DNA of 64,000 bases, taken from NCBI RefSeq assembly GCF_017815135.1, contig NZ_JAGJCF010000003.1, forward strand, positions 62,001-126,000, in the 5' to 3' direction. Position numbers and translations under genes: made by a program. Every line of letters begins with the position of its first letter. The stretch's first letter is position 1. The notes under the pieces are model-generated. The model did no database searches and was not told where the DNA came from. It worked only from the letters and a program-made list of their open reading frames with translations. Shown here in pieces: positions 23,718 through 36,196 of the stretch. Source of the DNA: Jiella mangrovi (lineage in GTDB: Bacteria > Pseudomonadota > Alphaproteobacteria > Rhizobiales > Rhizobiaceae).

Positions 23718-25043
23718 ATGCGTCTGTCGCGGTATTTTCTGCCCATCATCAAGGAGAACCCGAAGGAGGCGGAGATCGTCTCCCATCGCCTCATGCTGAG
23801 GGCGGGGATGATCCGTCAGCAGGCGGCGGGTATCTATTCCTTCCTGCCGCTGGGAAAGCGGGTTCTCGACAAGGTCTGCGCGATCGTGCGTGAGGAACAG
23901 AACCGCTCCGGCGCGCTCGAACTGATGATGCCGACGATCCAGTCCGCCGACCTGTGGCGCGAAAGCGGCCGCTATGACGCCTATGGCAAGGAGATGCTGC
24001 GGATCGAGGACCGGCACGAGCGCGAACTGCTCTATGGTCCCACCAACGAGGAGATGGTGACGGACATCTTCCGGTCCTCCGTGCGCTCCTACAAGGACCT
24101 GCCGCTCAATCTGTACCATATCCAGTGGAAGTTCCGCGACGAGGTGAGGCCGCGCTTCGGTGTCATGCGTTCGCGCGAGTTCCTGATGAAGGACGCCTAT
24201 TCCTTCGACATCGATTTCGAGGCCGCGCAAACCGCCTATCACCGGATGTTCGTCGCCTATCTGCGCACCTTTTCGCGCTGCGGCCTCAAGGCGATCCCGA
24301 TGCGGGCCGACACCGGGCCGATCGGCGGAAATCTCAGCCACGAGTTCATCATCCTCGCCTCGACGGGCGAGAGCGAGGTGTTCTGCCACCGCGAATTCCT
24401 CGATCTCGAGGTCCCCGGCGAAGACGTCGATTTCTCCGACGCCGTCTCTTTGGCCTCGATCGTCCAGAATTGGACGACGCCCTATGCGGCGACGGACGAG
24501 ATGCACGACACGGCGGCCTGGGACGTCTTGCCCGAGGACGACAAGGTTGCCGCGCGCGGCATCGAGGTCGGGCACATCTTCTATTTCGGCACCAAATATT
24601 CCGAGGCGATGAATGCCGTCGTCACCGGACCCGACGGCAGGGACGTGCCCGTGCATATGGGCTCCTACGGCATCGGGCCGAGCCGTCTGATCGCCGCGAT
24701 CATCGAGGCCTCCCACGACGAGAACGGCATCATCTGGCCGAAATCCGTCGCGCCCTTCGATGTCGGGCTGATCAACATGAAGCCCGGCGATGCGGAATGC
24801 GACGCCGCCTGCGACAAGATCTACAGCGATCTGGAAGCTGCCGGCATCGACGTCCTTTACGACGACCAGGACACGCGCGCCGGCGCCAAATTTGCCTCGA
24901 TGGACCTGATCGGCCTGCCGCTGCAGGTGATCGTCGGACCGCGCGGCGCGAAATCCGGCGAGGCGGAGATCAAGATTCGCGCCACGGGAGAGCGAGAGAC
25001 GATCCCGCTTGACTCGGTCGTCGCCCGGGTGAGCGCAGCGTGA
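23718..25043 (+). CDS. proS: Prolyl-tRNA synthetase
   Basis: Class II aminoacyl-tRNA synthetase charging tRNA-Pro. 441 residues: the short alphaproteobacterial form that lacks the editing insertion found in the 570-residue enterobacterial enzyme. Class II motifs are visible: motif 1 around [22 protein letters not shown], motif 2 in [33 protein letters not shown], motif 3 in [18 protein letters not shown]. The anticodon-binding domain is at the C-terminus. Start ATG 23718 gives the family N-terminus [20 protein letters not shown]. The GTG start of lolC overlaps its stop. Confidence 0.96.
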   Translation: MRLSRYFLPIIKENPKEAEIVSHRLMLRAGMIRQQAAGIYSFLPLGKRVLDKVCAIVREEQNRSGALELMMPTIQSADLWRESGRYDAYGKEMLRIEDRHERELLYGPTNEEMVTDIFRSSVRSYKDLPLNLYHIQWKFRDEVRPRFGVMRSREFLMKDAYSFDIDFEAAQTAYHRMFVAYLRTFSRCGLKAIPMRADTGPIGGNLSHEFIILASTGESEVFCHREFLDLEVPGEDVDFSDAVSLASIVQNWTTPYAATDEMHDTAAWDVLPEDDKVAARGIEVGHIFYFGTKYSEAMNAVVTGPDGRDVPVHMGSYGIGPSRLIAAIIEASHDENGIIWPKSVAPFDVGLINMKPGDAECDAACDKIYSDLEAAGIDVLYDDQDTRAGAKFASMDLIGLPLQVIVGPRGAKSGEAEIKIRATGERETIPLDSVVARVSAA

Positions 25044-26338
25044 GCCTTCCCGAGTCCCTCACACAGGCGGATGCGAGCCGGTCCAGCAGGCCGTTCTCGC
25101 GTTTCGAATGGATGATCGCCGGGCGCTATCTTCGCTCGCGCCGGCGCGATGCCGGTGTCTCGGTCATCGCCGGCTTCTCCTTCGTCGGCATCATGCTCGG
25201 CGTTGCCGCCCTCATCATCGTCATGTCGGTGATGAACGGCTTCCGAGGCGAGCTGATGATGCGCATCCTCGGCGTCAACGGCCACGTCATCCTGTATCCG
25301 ATCGACCAGCCGCTGACCGACTGGGAGGCGGTTGCCAAGCGCATTCAGGGTGTGGACGGCGTCCAGTTCGTCATGCCGATGGTGCAGGGGCAGGTTCTGG
25401 CGCAAGGGCCGAACACCGGTTCGACGGGCGCGCTGGTCCGCGGCGTGCGTCTGGCCGATCTGATGAAGCTCGCGCCGGTCTCCGCCAACGTCAAGCTCGG
25501 CACCTTGAAGGGCTTCGACACCGGGCAGGGGGTTGCCGTCGGCAGCCGGCTTGCCCAATCGCTGGGCATCGGCCTCGGCGACAACATCACCCTGATCTCG
25601 CCCGACGGCGACGTCACGGCCTTCGGCACCGCACCGCGGGTCAAGGCCTATCCGGTGACGGCGATCTTCGAGATCGGCATGTCCGAATATGACGCGGCCT
25701 ATGTCTACATGCCGCTCACGGAGGCCCAGCTCTTCTTCAACCAGGAGGACCGGGTGCAGTCGATCGAGATCTTCGTCGATCACCCCGACGAGGTGAAGGC
25801 CATGCAGCCGAAGATCGAGGCGGCCGCAGGCCGGCCGGTCTACACCGTCACCTGGGAAAGCCAGAACGAGAGCTTCTTCTCGGCGCTCAATGTCGAGCGG
25901 AACGTGATGTTCATCATCCTGACGCTGATCGTGCTCGTCGCCGCTCTCAACATCATCTCCGGCCTGTTCATGCTGGTGAAGGACAAGGGCCGGGACATCG
26001 CCATCTTGCGGACCATGGGAGCGACCAAGGGGGCCGTCATGCGCGTCTTCCTGATCACCGGAGCCTCGATTGGATTTGCCGGAACGCTGGCCGGATTCGT
26101 CCTCGGCCTCCTGTTCTGCATCAACATCGAGAACATCCGGCAGTTCTTTTCCTGGATCACCGGTGTCGTCCTGTTCAATCCGGAGTTCTACTTCCTCAGC
26201 CAGCTACCGGCAGAGGTCGATCCGAGCGAGGTGGTCCTCGTCGTCGGCATGGCGATCGGCCTGTCCTTCTTCGCCACGATCCTTCCCTCCTGGCGAGCCT
26301 CGCGGCTCGATCCGGTCGACGCATTGCGGTACGAATGA
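25040..26338 (+). CDS. lolC: Lipoprotein-releasing ABC transporter permease LolC/LolE
   Basis: Inner-membrane subunit of the LolCDE-type machine that extracts outer-membrane lipoproteins and hands them to LolA. 432 residues: one helix near the N-terminus (about 40-65, after the [26 protein letters not shown] motif), a large periplasmic domain of about 230 residues, then three C-terminal helices containing [24 protein letters not shown], the ATPase-coupling segment, and [22 protein letters not shown] at the end. Only one permease gene is present, as in other alphaproteobacteria, so it probably acts as a homodimer with LolD. GTG start overlaps proS. Confidence 0.94.
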   Translation: MSLPESLTQADASRSSRPFSRFEWMIAGRYLRSRRRDAGVSVIAGFSFVGIMLGVAALIIVMSVMNGFRGELMMRILGVNGHVILYPIDQPLTDWEAVAKRIQGVDGVQFVMPMVQGQVLAQGPNTGSTGALVRGVRLADLMKLAPVSANVKLGTLKGFDTGQGVAVGSRLAQSLGIGLGDNITLISPDGDVTAFGTAPRVKAYPVTAIFEIGMSEYDAAYVYMPLTEAQLFFNQEDRVQSIEIFVDHPDEVKAMQPKIEAAAGRPVYTVTWESQNESFFSALNVERNVMFIILTLIVLVAALNIISGLFMLVKDKGRDIAILRTMGATKGAVMRVFLITGASIGFAGTLAGFVLGLLFCINIENIRQFFSWITGVVLFNPEFYFLSQLPAEVDPSEVVLVVGMAIGLSFFATILPSWRASRLDPVDALRYE

Positions 26339-27030
26339 TGGCAGAGAACCACGCACTGCGACTGGACCGCGTCGGCAAGGGATACCTGCAGGGCGAAAAC
26401 CGGCTGACGATCCTCGACGAGGCCGAGCTCAGCCTCGCGCCCGGCGAGATGGTCGCGCTCATCGCGCCGTCCGGCGCCGGTAAGTCGACATTGCTGCACA
26501 TTGCCGGCCTGCTCGATCGGCCTGATACAGGCGAGGTCTATGTCGGCGGTGTCGCCTGCGGCACGCTTGGCGACGAAAAGCGCACCGCGATGCGCCGCCA
26601 GGCGATCGGCTTCGTCTATCAGTTTCATCACCTCCTGCCGGAATTTTCCGCGCTGGAGAACGTCATGCTGCCGCAGATGATCGGCGGCCTGGCACGCAAG
26701 GACGCCGCGACGCGGGCCCAGGAACTCCTCGACTACATGCGTATCGGAGCGCGTTCCGAACACAGGCCCGCCGAGCTTTCGGGCGGCGAGCAGCAGCGCG
26801 TGGCGATCGCCCGGGCCGTCGCCAATTCCCCGCATGTGCTCCTCGCCGACGAGCCGACCGGCAATCTCGATCCGACCACTTCCGGCTATGTCTTCGATGC
26901 CCTGACGGCTCTCGTGCGCCAGTCCGGCGTCGCGGCGCTGATCGCCACCCACAACCACGATCTCGCTCGCCGCATGGACCACGTGATCACGCTCGAAGGC
27001 GGCAAGATCATTCCCCTCGACATGCACTGA
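26335..27030 (+). CDS. lolD: Lipoprotein-releasing ABC transporter ATPase LolD
   Basis: ATPase energising LolC. 231 residues with Walker [10 protein letters not shown]-loop [17 protein letters not shown] (the HHLLPEF stretch is typical of LolD/MacB-type ATPases), signature LSGGEQQR, Walker B HVLLADEP and the H-loop THNHDLA. It overlaps the lolC stop by four bases (ATGA). Forms the transcription unit proS-lolC-lolD and is followed by a GC-rich hairpin. Confidence 0.95.
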   Translation: MMAENHALRLDRVGKGYLQGENRLTILDEAELSLAPGEMVALIAPSGAGKSTLLHIAGLLDRPDTGEVYVGGVACGTLGDEKRTAMRRQAIGFVYQFHHLLPEFSALENVMLPQMIGGLARKDAATRAQELLDYMRIGARSEHRPAELSGGEQQRVAIARAVANSPHVLLADEPTGNLDPTTSGYVFDALTALVRQSGVAALIATHNHDLARRMDHVITLEGGKIIPLDMH

Positions 27031-27342
27031 GCCCGGCGCGAGGCGAGGGCGCCTCGCGGGCCTCTGGCAGGGCACGTTGTCTTTCGTGTAAATCGATGCG
27101 CGGGCTCGAGGTCCGTGCTTTTACCTGTGCCAGGTAGCCGGTGCCGCGCGATCGACGTCGGTCGCTTGGCGGCCGTGCGCGCGTTCTGCCCCGTCAGCGT
27201 TGAAGCCGGCTCATGGCTAACAAGCTCTCAACGTCGGCCAAGGCACTGATCCGAAATCGCAAATGGTGACACAGCGCTGCAGCATCCATTTCAATGCACG
27301 GCACCGCCATGACCTTTTGTATGGCAGGCTGTGGAAAAGCTC
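27031..27342. other. Gap between lolD and the LexA-box promoter, no gene seen
   Basis: About 310 bases with no supported gene on either strand. Apart from the hairpin near its start it holds nothing I recognise; it ends at the TTGACG -35 box of the next promoter. Confidence 0.5.
27037..27058 (+). terminator. GC-rich hairpin after lolD, possible terminator
   Basis: A perfect 9-bp inverted repeat CGCGAGGCG-AGGG-CGCCTCGCG begins six bases after the lolD stop. There is no U-tract, so it is a stability or Rho-assisted 3' end rather than a textbook intrinsic terminator. Confidence 0.45.
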
Positions 27343-27371
27343 TTGACGATTGGAACAGAAAAAGAACAAAT
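27343..27371 (+). promoter_or_regulatory. Sigma-70-type promoter with embedded LexA (SOS) box
   Basis: A -35 box TTGACG (27343-27348) and a weak -10-like ACAAAT (27366-27371) are 17 bases apart. Between and into them lies GAAC-AGAAAAA-GAAC (27353-27367), an exact match to the alphaproteobacterial LexA site GAAC-N7-GAAC. A repressor bound here would block the promoter. The next gene downstream is the 28-residue membrane peptide at 27402. Confidence 0.75.
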
Positions 27372-27401
27372 GGAGACATAAAGGAAAACGGAGATAACCC
27401 C

Positions 27402-27488
27402 ATGCAAGAGATCGCCAAGGATGTCCTTTCCCTCGTTGCCATTTCGGGCTTCCTTTTCGCATTCAGTCTGATCATCCACGCCGTCTGA
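27402..27488 (+). CDS. SOS-regulated 28-residue single-helix membrane peptide (SidA-like architecture)
   Basis: A very short gene: MQEIAKDV, then a continuous hydrophobic helix (about residues 9-26, LSLVAISGFLFAFSLIIH), ending HAV. This is a single-pass inner-membrane peptide with a short charged cytoplasmic end. A good ribosome site GGAG lies eight bases before the ATG, which favours this start over longer upstream frames. A LexA box sits in the promoter 35 bases upstream, so it should be induced by DNA damage. Caulobacter SidA, an SOS-induced division inhibitor, is a 29-residue single-helix membrane peptide controlled by LexA; size, topology and regulation match, but I cannot show sequence homology. 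dnaE follows 212 bases later. Confidence 0.72.
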   Translation: MQEIAKDVLSLVAISGFLFAFSLIIHAV

Positions 27489-27700
27489 GCAAACCGGCCC
27501 ACATGGCGCTTCGTGTCATTGTTCGCGAGCTTTCAGACGCCGTCCAAGGCAGGCGCGTCGGTTTCCTGGGGACGGGTGACGAACGCGTCCTTCCATCGGG
27601 CAGCTAGGCGTCATACCGCTCTCAAGTGCGATTGCGTCAAAAGCGGTTTCGATCGCAAAGACCGCTGGGTGATCGGCGGACGAGACAAAGAGGTGCTGCC

Positions 27701-31189
<3,489 letters not shown>

Positions 31190-31214
31190 AGCCCGTGCGT
31201 GCGAATGGACGCAC

Positions 31215-31293
31215 AAAGGACGCTCTACCTTATCGAATCACCGCATCGTGCATTCCGAAAATCGATTCCGATTGTCGGGCCGATGCGGTAGGC
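31215..31293 (+). repeat. 79-bp dispersed intergenic repeat, copy B
   Basis: Aligns without gaps to 22495-22573, with strongest identity at both ends and over the inverted-repeat core (TTCCGAAAATCG-ATTC-CGATTGTCGG). It lies just after dnaE, immediately behind a GTGCGT...ACGCAC hairpin at about 31196-31215. The rest of the 209-base gap to the end of dinB holds nothing else I can identify. Confidence 0.75.
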
Positions 31294-31398
31294 ACAGGAC
31301 GGTCTGCACCGGGAGACGCGAGGTGTCATTTTCCCGGCGTGCTCGCGTTCAGCGCCTGGCCGGGCAGTGGAGGGGCGGTCGTCCTGACCGCTCGTCTG

Positions 31399-32745
31399 TC
31401 AGTCCGAAGCATCGGGGGGCGAGACAGGGCGACTGTCGTCTGTCCGTGGCGCCTCGCGGCGACGCCGTTCGAGCCGTCCGAACGTGATCCCGGTCTCGAT
31501 CGCCGTCTTGCCGAACTTTCCGCGCAGGCTGTCGAGGGCAGCTTCGGCCCGCGCCCGTTTGGCGGCGCCCGTATCGACGAGGTCGGCGGGGTCGGCTCTT
31601 TCGGCCGGGGAAAACTCCGAGCAGCCGACGCCGATCAGGCGAAACCGCGTTCCGTCGGCCTCTTTTTCGAGAAGCGCGCGGGCCGTCGCGAAGATGCGGT
31701 CGGCAAGCCGGGTCGGATCGGTGAGCTTGCGGTTGCGGGTGCGCAGGCGGAAGTCTGCGGTCTTCAGCTTGAGCACGATGGTCGAGGCGGCGAGATCCGT
31801 CTTCTTCAATCGCGCCGCGACGGTCTCGCACAGGTCGCGCAGGATCGGCGTCAGCGCCTCGAGCGAAGCGATATCGGTGTTGAAGGTCGTCTCGGCGGAG
31901 ATGCTTTTCGCCTCGCCGCGCGGATTGACCGATCGCTCGTCGATGCCGCGGGCAAGGCGCCACAGCCGCCGGCCGGTGTCGCCGTAGCGTTTCATCAGCT
32001 CGGCCTCGTCCATCGTCTGGAGCTGGCCGATTCGGGAAAGGCCGTCGCGCGACAGCTTCTGCTCCATCGCCTGACCGACCCCCCAGATCAGGGTGATCGG
32101 CTTGTCGGCGAGGAAACTCAGGGTCTCTTGCCGGCCGATCACGGAAAAGCCGCGGGGTTTCTCGAGATCGCTGGCGATCTTGGCGAGAAATTTGTTGTGC
32201 GACAGGCCGACGGAGACCGTGATTCCGAGCTCGGTTTCGATCCGCCTGGCGAGTCTTGCCAGGGTCAGGCTGCTCGGCTCCCGGTGCAGCGCCTGTGTTC
32301 CCGAAAGGTCGAGAAACGCCTCGTCGATCGACAGCGGCTCGACCAGCGGCGTGATTTCGCCCATCAGCGCGCGGACCGAGCGCCCGACGGATGCGTATTT
32401 TTCCATGTTCGGCCGAAGCACGACCGCGTCGGGGCAGAGCTTGAGCGCCTTGAACATCGGCATGGCGGAACGGACGCCGCGGATGCGGGCGATGTAGCAG
32501 GCGGTGGAGACGACGCCGCGCCTTCCGCCGCCGATGATGACGGGCTTATGGGCAAGCTCGGGCCGGTCCCGCTTTTCGACGCTGGCGTAGAAGGCGTCGC
32601 AGTCGAGATGGGCGATCGACAGGCTCGACGCCTCCGGATGGTCGACGATGCGCGGGCTGCCGCAGACACGGCATCGCCGGGCGCCCGACTTTGCGGGCGT
32701 CAGACAGTCGCGGCAGAAGATAGAAAGGTCCGGAATCGCCATCAT
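31399..32745 (-). CDS. dinB: DNA polymerase IV (DinB) with N-terminal zinc-ribbon-like extension
   Basis: Y-family translesion polymerase, 448 residues. The palm motifs are present: [14 protein letters not shown] and [11 protein letters not shown], with the little-finger domain following. Before the polymerase core is a 40-residue extension with paired cysteines (CRDC ... RCRVCG), a zinc-ribbon-like module; I recall the same in rhizobial DinB proteins. The C-terminal 50 residues are Arg/Pro-rich and I see no clear clamp-binding motif in them. Convergent with dnaE. The start region has two consecutive ATGs (32743-32745 and 32740-32742). A LexA box lies 31 bases upstream, predicting SOS induction. 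Confidence 0.94.
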   Translation of the reverse strand: MMAIPDLSIFCRDCLTPAKSGARRCRVCGSPRIVDHPEASSLSIAHLDCDAFYASVEKRDRPELAHKPVIIGGGRRGVVSTACYIARIRGVRSAMPMFKALKLCPDAVVLRPNMEKYASVGRSVRALMGEITPLVEPLSIDEAFLDLSGTQALHREPSSLTLARLARRIETELGITVSVGLSHNKFLAKIASDLEKPRGFSVIGRQETLSFLADKPITLIWGVGQAMEQKLSRDGLSRIGQLQTMDEAELMKRYGDTGRRLWRLARGIDERSVNPRGEAKSISAETTFNTDIASLEALTPILRDLCETVAARLKKTDLAASTIVLKLKTADFRLRTRNRKLTDPTRLADRIFATARALLEKEADGTRFRLIGVGCSEFSPAERADPADLVDTGAAKRARAEAALDSLRGKFGKTAIETGITFGRLERRRREAPRTDDSRPVSPPDASD

Positions 32746-32775
32746 GGTCGCACTCGATGAGCACCGAGCATAGCC

Positions 32776-32790
32776 GAACGAAGGAAGAAC
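32776..32790 (-). promoter_or_regulatory. LexA (SOS) box upstream of dinB
   Basis: GAAC-GAAGGAA-GAAC, an exact alphaproteobacterial LexA site, 31 bases upstream of the dinB start codon. Read on the dinB strand it is GTTC-N7-GTTC. It supports SOS control of dinB and validates the same motif upstream of the 28-residue peptide at 27402. Confidence 0.85.
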
Positions 32791-32848
32791 GGCGAGATGG
32801 ATAAAAGGCTTTAGCGGCCAGAGAGTTTCTCGCCTCGCAAGGATGGCG

Positions 32849-33505
32849 TCAGCGCTCGATCCATTCCCCGATGAGCGTTTCGGCCTCGTTCCAGTCGCGC
32901 GCGCTGGCGGTGCCGCTCGGAAGGGCCGGCAGATGGGCGCGGAAGGTCTCGCTCGCCATGAGGTGGAGCAGATGGACGGCCGGGGCGCTGCGGCGGACGG
33001 CCGCGAGATTGGGCGGCAGATCGTCGACGAAGACGACCGGGCCGCTCCAGCGCTCGCCGAGCTCCGCGATGACCGCGCCCTTGGAGCGCTCCGTCGCGAT
33101 CATCGGGTAGGGGAGGCCGGCCGTGTCGAGGAGCCGGCGTCGCCGGTCGTAATGGCTCGGGGTCATGGCCGTCAGAAAGACGATGTCGGCGCGTTTCGAA
33201 AGCCGCTCGAGAGCCCCGGCCGCGCCTGCGACCGGGGGTTGGCGGGCCTCCTGCTCGCGGTAAAGCTGCTGGGTGATCGCGTCGAGTCTTGGACCGGAAA
33301 GCGCCTCGCCGGTCGAGATCGACCGGACGTTGCCTGTGAGCCGGAAGCTTTGTGCATGGAGTTTCGCCCCATGGTCTTCGAGCAGTTGGCAGAATGGCGC
33401 GATAAACTCCAGAACAACTTCGTCGACATCAAGGACGAGAAGTGCATTATGTCGTTGCGTCATTATGGAGATGTCAGGGCCGGCGGTTTCAAGCGTTCGG
33501 GTCAC
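32849..33505 (-). CDS. HAD-like hydrolase of unknown substrate
   Basis: A 218-residue cytoplasmic protein with haloacid-dehalogenase-superfamily landmarks: a motif I-like [13 protein letters not shown] (Asp26 and Asp28, nucleophile and general acid), a mid-region [17 protein letters not shown] that would contain motif II (Thr), and [19 protein letters not shown] (motif IV-type Asp pair). The middle of the protein ([19 protein letters not shown]) is a cap-like insertion. The start is GTG 33505 or, seven to fourteen residues shorter, ATG 33463; neither has a strong ribosome site. The substrate cannot be inferred. It lies downstream of the DUF3572 gene on the same strand. Confidence 0.75.
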   Translation of the reverse strand: MTRTLETAGPDISIMTQRHNALLVLDVDEVVLEFIAPFCQLLEDHGAKLHAQSFRLTGNVRSISTGEALSGPRLDAITQQLYREQEARQPPVAGAAGALERLSKRADIVFLTAMTPSHYDRRRRLLDTAGLPYPMIATERSKGAVIAELGERWSGPVVFVDDLPPNLAAVRRSAPAVHLLHLMASETFRAHLPALPSGTASARDWNEAETLIGEWIER

Positions 33506-33553
33506 GGCGGCTCACTGCAGGGCTGGTTACGGGCGACGGCCACATAAACGACA

Positions 33554-33847
33554 TCAGTCGTAGACTTCCTCGGAGCCGGCGAGTGTCTGCCGCGCGGCAG
33601 CGACAGTCTGTGGGTGCAGGCTTTCCGCCTCGCAAAACGCTTGCAGCGTGGGCTCGTGGGCGAGGATGAACTCCAGGACGCCGGGCAGAAATCCGGCTTC
33701 GCGCGCGGCGCGCCGCAGCTGCAAAGGTTGAAGGCCGGTGAGAGCCAGGAAACGGGGGAGCAAGACAGGATCGGCGGCGATGAAAGCCAGTCCCTTGATG
33801 GCGACGGCTTCCGCCGTTTCTGCTGTCAGCTTGCCGCTTTTTTCCAT
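33554..33847 (-). CDS. DUF3572 family protein
   Basis: A 97-residue helical protein matching DUF3572: AVAIKGLAFIAADPVLLPRFLALTGLQPLQLRRAAREAGFLPGVLEFILAHEPTL. No signal peptide or membrane segment. In Rhizobiales this gene is typically divergent from divK, as here. ATG 33847 is preferred to GTG 33862, which only adds five residues without support. Function unknown; linkage to divK-pleD hints at cell-cycle context, nothing more. Confidence 0.85.
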   Translation of the reverse strand: MEKSGKLTAETAEAVAIKGLAFIAADPVLLPRFLALTGLQPLQLRRAAREAGFLPGVLEFILAHEPTLQAFCEAESLHPQTVAAARQTLAGSEEVYD

Positions 33848-33974
33848 TGGCTTGCCGCCCACACGGGAATCTTTCGCTTGAAGTGACGGATCCGTTCCCG
33901 AATCTTAATTAAATCCGTCTAGATGGCTTGGGTACCCGAATAAATCGGGCCGGTCGAGGCAGGGAGTATCGACG

Positions 33975-34346
33975 ATGGCAAAAACCGTCATGATCGTCGA
34001 AGACAACGAACTGAACATGAAGCTGTTTCGTGATCTCCTTGTCGCGAATGGATACGAAACGGTCCAGACTCGAAATGGCCTCGAAGCGGTCGATCTCGCA
34101 CGCGCACACAAGCCGGATCTCATCCTCATGGATATCCAGCTGCCGGAGATCTCCGGTCTCGACGTCACCAAGCAGATGAAGGCCGATGCGGAACTCTTCA
34201 AGATTCCGATCGTCGCGGTGACGGCCTTCGCCATGAAGGGCGACGAGGAGCGCATCCGCCAGGGCGGGTGCGAGGCCTATATCTCCAAGCCGATCTCGGT
34301 GAACCGGTTCATGGAGGTGATCCGGTCCTTCCTCGAAGACTCCTGA
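33975..34346 (+). CDS. divK: Single-domain response regulator DivK
   Basis: Receiver-only protein of 123 residues that signals in the alphaproteobacterial PleC/DivJ-DivK-DivL-CtrA cell-cycle circuit. The phospho-acceptor is Asp53 ([10 protein letters not shown]); the acidic pair is in [13 protein letters not shown], and the conserved Thr and Lys are in [10 protein letters not shown] and [11 protein letters not shown]. Start ATG 33975 follows GCAGGGAGTATCGACG. pleD starts eight bases after its stop, so the two are one transcription unit. Confidence 0.95.
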   Translation: MAKTVMIVEDNELNMKLFRDLLVANGYETVQTRNGLEAVDLARAHKPDLILMDIQLPEISGLDVTKQMKADAELFKIPIVAVTAFAMKGDEERIRQGGCEAYISKPISVNRFMEVIRSFLEDS

Positions 34347-34354
34347 GAGCCGAG

Positions 34355-35701
34355 ATGACGGCACGCATCCTCATCGTCGATGATGTGGCGGTCAATTTGC
34401 GGCTTTTGTCGGCGAGGCTCGCTGCAGAATATTACGAGGTGGTCGCCGCCGAGAGCGGCGAGGCCGCGCTCAATACGCTCGATACACAGGAGATCGACCT
34501 CGTCCTTCTCGACGTGATGATGCCGGAGCTCGATGGTTTCGAGGTGTGTCGCCGGATCAAGGCTTCGCCGCGCCTCATGCATGTGCCGGTCGTCCTGGTC
34601 ACGGCCCTTGACCAGCCTGAGGACCGTCTTGCGGGGCTCGAGGCGGGGGCCGACGACTTTCTCACCAAGCCTGTCAGCGATCTCGCGCTGTTGTCGCGCT
34701 TGCGCAGCCTCGTCCGGTTGAAGCGGACGACGGATGAGCTGCGAACTAGGGCGGAGTTTGCGATGCAGCTCGTCGGCGGCGAGATGGAAATGCTGCGCCG
34801 GCTGGCCGCCGGTCAGTCGCACACGCTCGCCTATGTCGAAGCGGGCGATACGGAACGCCTGATCGCAAGACGACTGCGTGGCGAAACGGCGCTGACCGTC
34901 CTGTCCGACGCGACGGCCTTCCTGCAAGCAGCCATCGCCAGGCCCGGCGCCGACGTCTTCGTCATCGACCTGGCCGCCAGACAGACCGATCCCCTGCGGC
35001 TGATCTCGCAGCTTCGCTCGGACGAGGCCACCCGCTTTTTGCCGATTCTCGCGCTTGCCGAGGCCGGCGATGAGGCCGGCGCCGCGCGGGCTCTCGAACT
35101 TGGCGCGAGCGACTACATTGCCCGGCCCATCGACCGCAACGAGCTGGCCGCGCGCCTGCGAACCCAGCTTTTGCGCAAACGCTATGACGAGGGCTTGCGC
35201 CGTTCCCTGCAGGAGACGATCGAACTCGCGGTGACGGACCCGCTCACCGGTCTTCACAATCGCCGTTTCCTCGATGTTCGCCTGAGCCGCCCGGCGGCCC
35301 ATGCCGATGGCTATGCGCTCGCACTGTTCGACATCGATCACTTCAAGCGGATCAATGACGGCTTCGGCCACGATGTCGGGGACAGTGTGCTGAAAGAGTT
35401 CGCCGGTCGGCTGAAAGCGGCAGTTCGGGCGAGTGATCTCGTTTGCCGGTTCGGTGGGGAGGAGTTCGCGGCCCTGATGCCGGCGGCGGACTTTCAGACC
35501 GCATCGAAAATCGCCGAGCGTATCCGGCAAGCCGTCGAAGACACGCCTTTTGCCGGGCCTGGCGAGGGGCTCTCGGTGACCGTCAGCGGCGGCTTCGCGG
35601 TCGCCCATGATTCGGCGGAACCGGCAGGGAGCGTCCTCAAACGCGCCGACGCGGCTCTGTATGAAGCCAAACGAACCGGTCGTAACCAAATCTGCAGCTG
35701 A
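34355..35701 (+). CDS. pleD: Response regulator diguanylate cyclase PleD
   Basis: Makes cyclic di-GMP on phosphorylation. 448 residues in three domains: receiver 1 (residues 1-120, phospho-acceptor Asp53 in LVLLDVMMPELDG), a degenerate receiver 2 (about 150-280), and a GGDEF domain. The catalytic motif is FGGEEF, with the substrate-side FDIDHFKRINDGFGHDVGD. The allosteric inhibitory site RxxD (RASD) sits five residues before FGGEEF, so product inhibition is expected. Start ATG 34355 gives MTARILIVDDVAVN; upstream codons lie within divK. Confidence 0.95.
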   Translation: MTARILIVDDVAVNLRLLSARLAAEYYEVVAAESGEAALNTLDTQEIDLVLLDVMMPELDGFEVCRRIKASPRLMHVPVVLVTALDQPEDRLAGLEAGADDFLTKPVSDLALLSRLRSLVRLKRTTDELRTRAEFAMQLVGGEMEMLRRLAAGQSHTLAYVEAGDTERLIARRLRGETALTVLSDATAFLQAAIARPGADVFVIDLAARQTDPLRLISQLRSDEATRFLPILALAEAGDEAGAARALELGASDYIARPIDRNELAARLRTQLLRKRYDEGLRRSLQETIELAVTDPLTGLHNRRFLDVRLSRPAAHADGYALALFDIDHFKRINDGFGHDVGDSVLKEFAGRLKAAVRASDLVCRFGGEEFAALMPAADFQTASKIAERIRQAVEDTPFAGPGEGLSVTVSGGFAVAHDSAEPAGSVLKRADAALYEAKRTGRNQICS

Positions 35702-36196
35702 TGGGCAGAGCGAAACCGTGCCGTCATGAATGCGGCATGGGGATAACCCACGGAACCGGTCCGATACGGTTGCCTTGATCTTAACCTTATTGTTAAAACT
35801 TCATCCCATTGCCATGCGACGAAGTTGCAATTCAGCCGGTTCTGAGCAACTGTCCCCTCAAGGAATTTGAGGCTGTGGCTGGCTTTCGCCATACCTCCAG
35901 TTACCCCATGGAATGCTCAGGTCCGCCGCATCTCCTGGGTCCCGTGGGGGGTCGGCCGGTACCGTGCAATGACGGTGTCCTCGTACCGTCGCATGGATGC
36001 CGGCCGACCATTGTTTCCCGACCTGCTGTATTGGCAGCCATTCGGGTAACGTCCGGCGCGCTCCTCCACCGTCAGAGAAACCTCGCCCGCCGCCCGACGC
36101 CACGAAGCGATTGCGCGTGCCTCGTCACCGATCGCGGAGGCATTTTCTCCGCATGTCAGCAGCGAAGAAAGCGGCAAGAGCTCCGACCCTTCGACT
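35702..36196. other. 495-base gap after pleD, no gene seen
   Basis: Frames here on both strands are Arg/Pro/Ser-rich and match nothing. Visible structure: an inverted repeat TTAAC-CTTATT-GTTAA at 35781-35796 in an AT-rich island (35775-35830), and some GC-rich symmetric stretches around 35930-36000. The island looks like a promoter or binding site but no plus-strand gene follows it. Confidence 0.45.

Noticed and set aside
35781-35796. TTAAC-CTTATT-GTTAA as a CtrA binding site
   Set aside because: The two TTAA half-sites are 8 bases apart, not the 7 required for CtrA, and no gene starts downstream in a suitable position.
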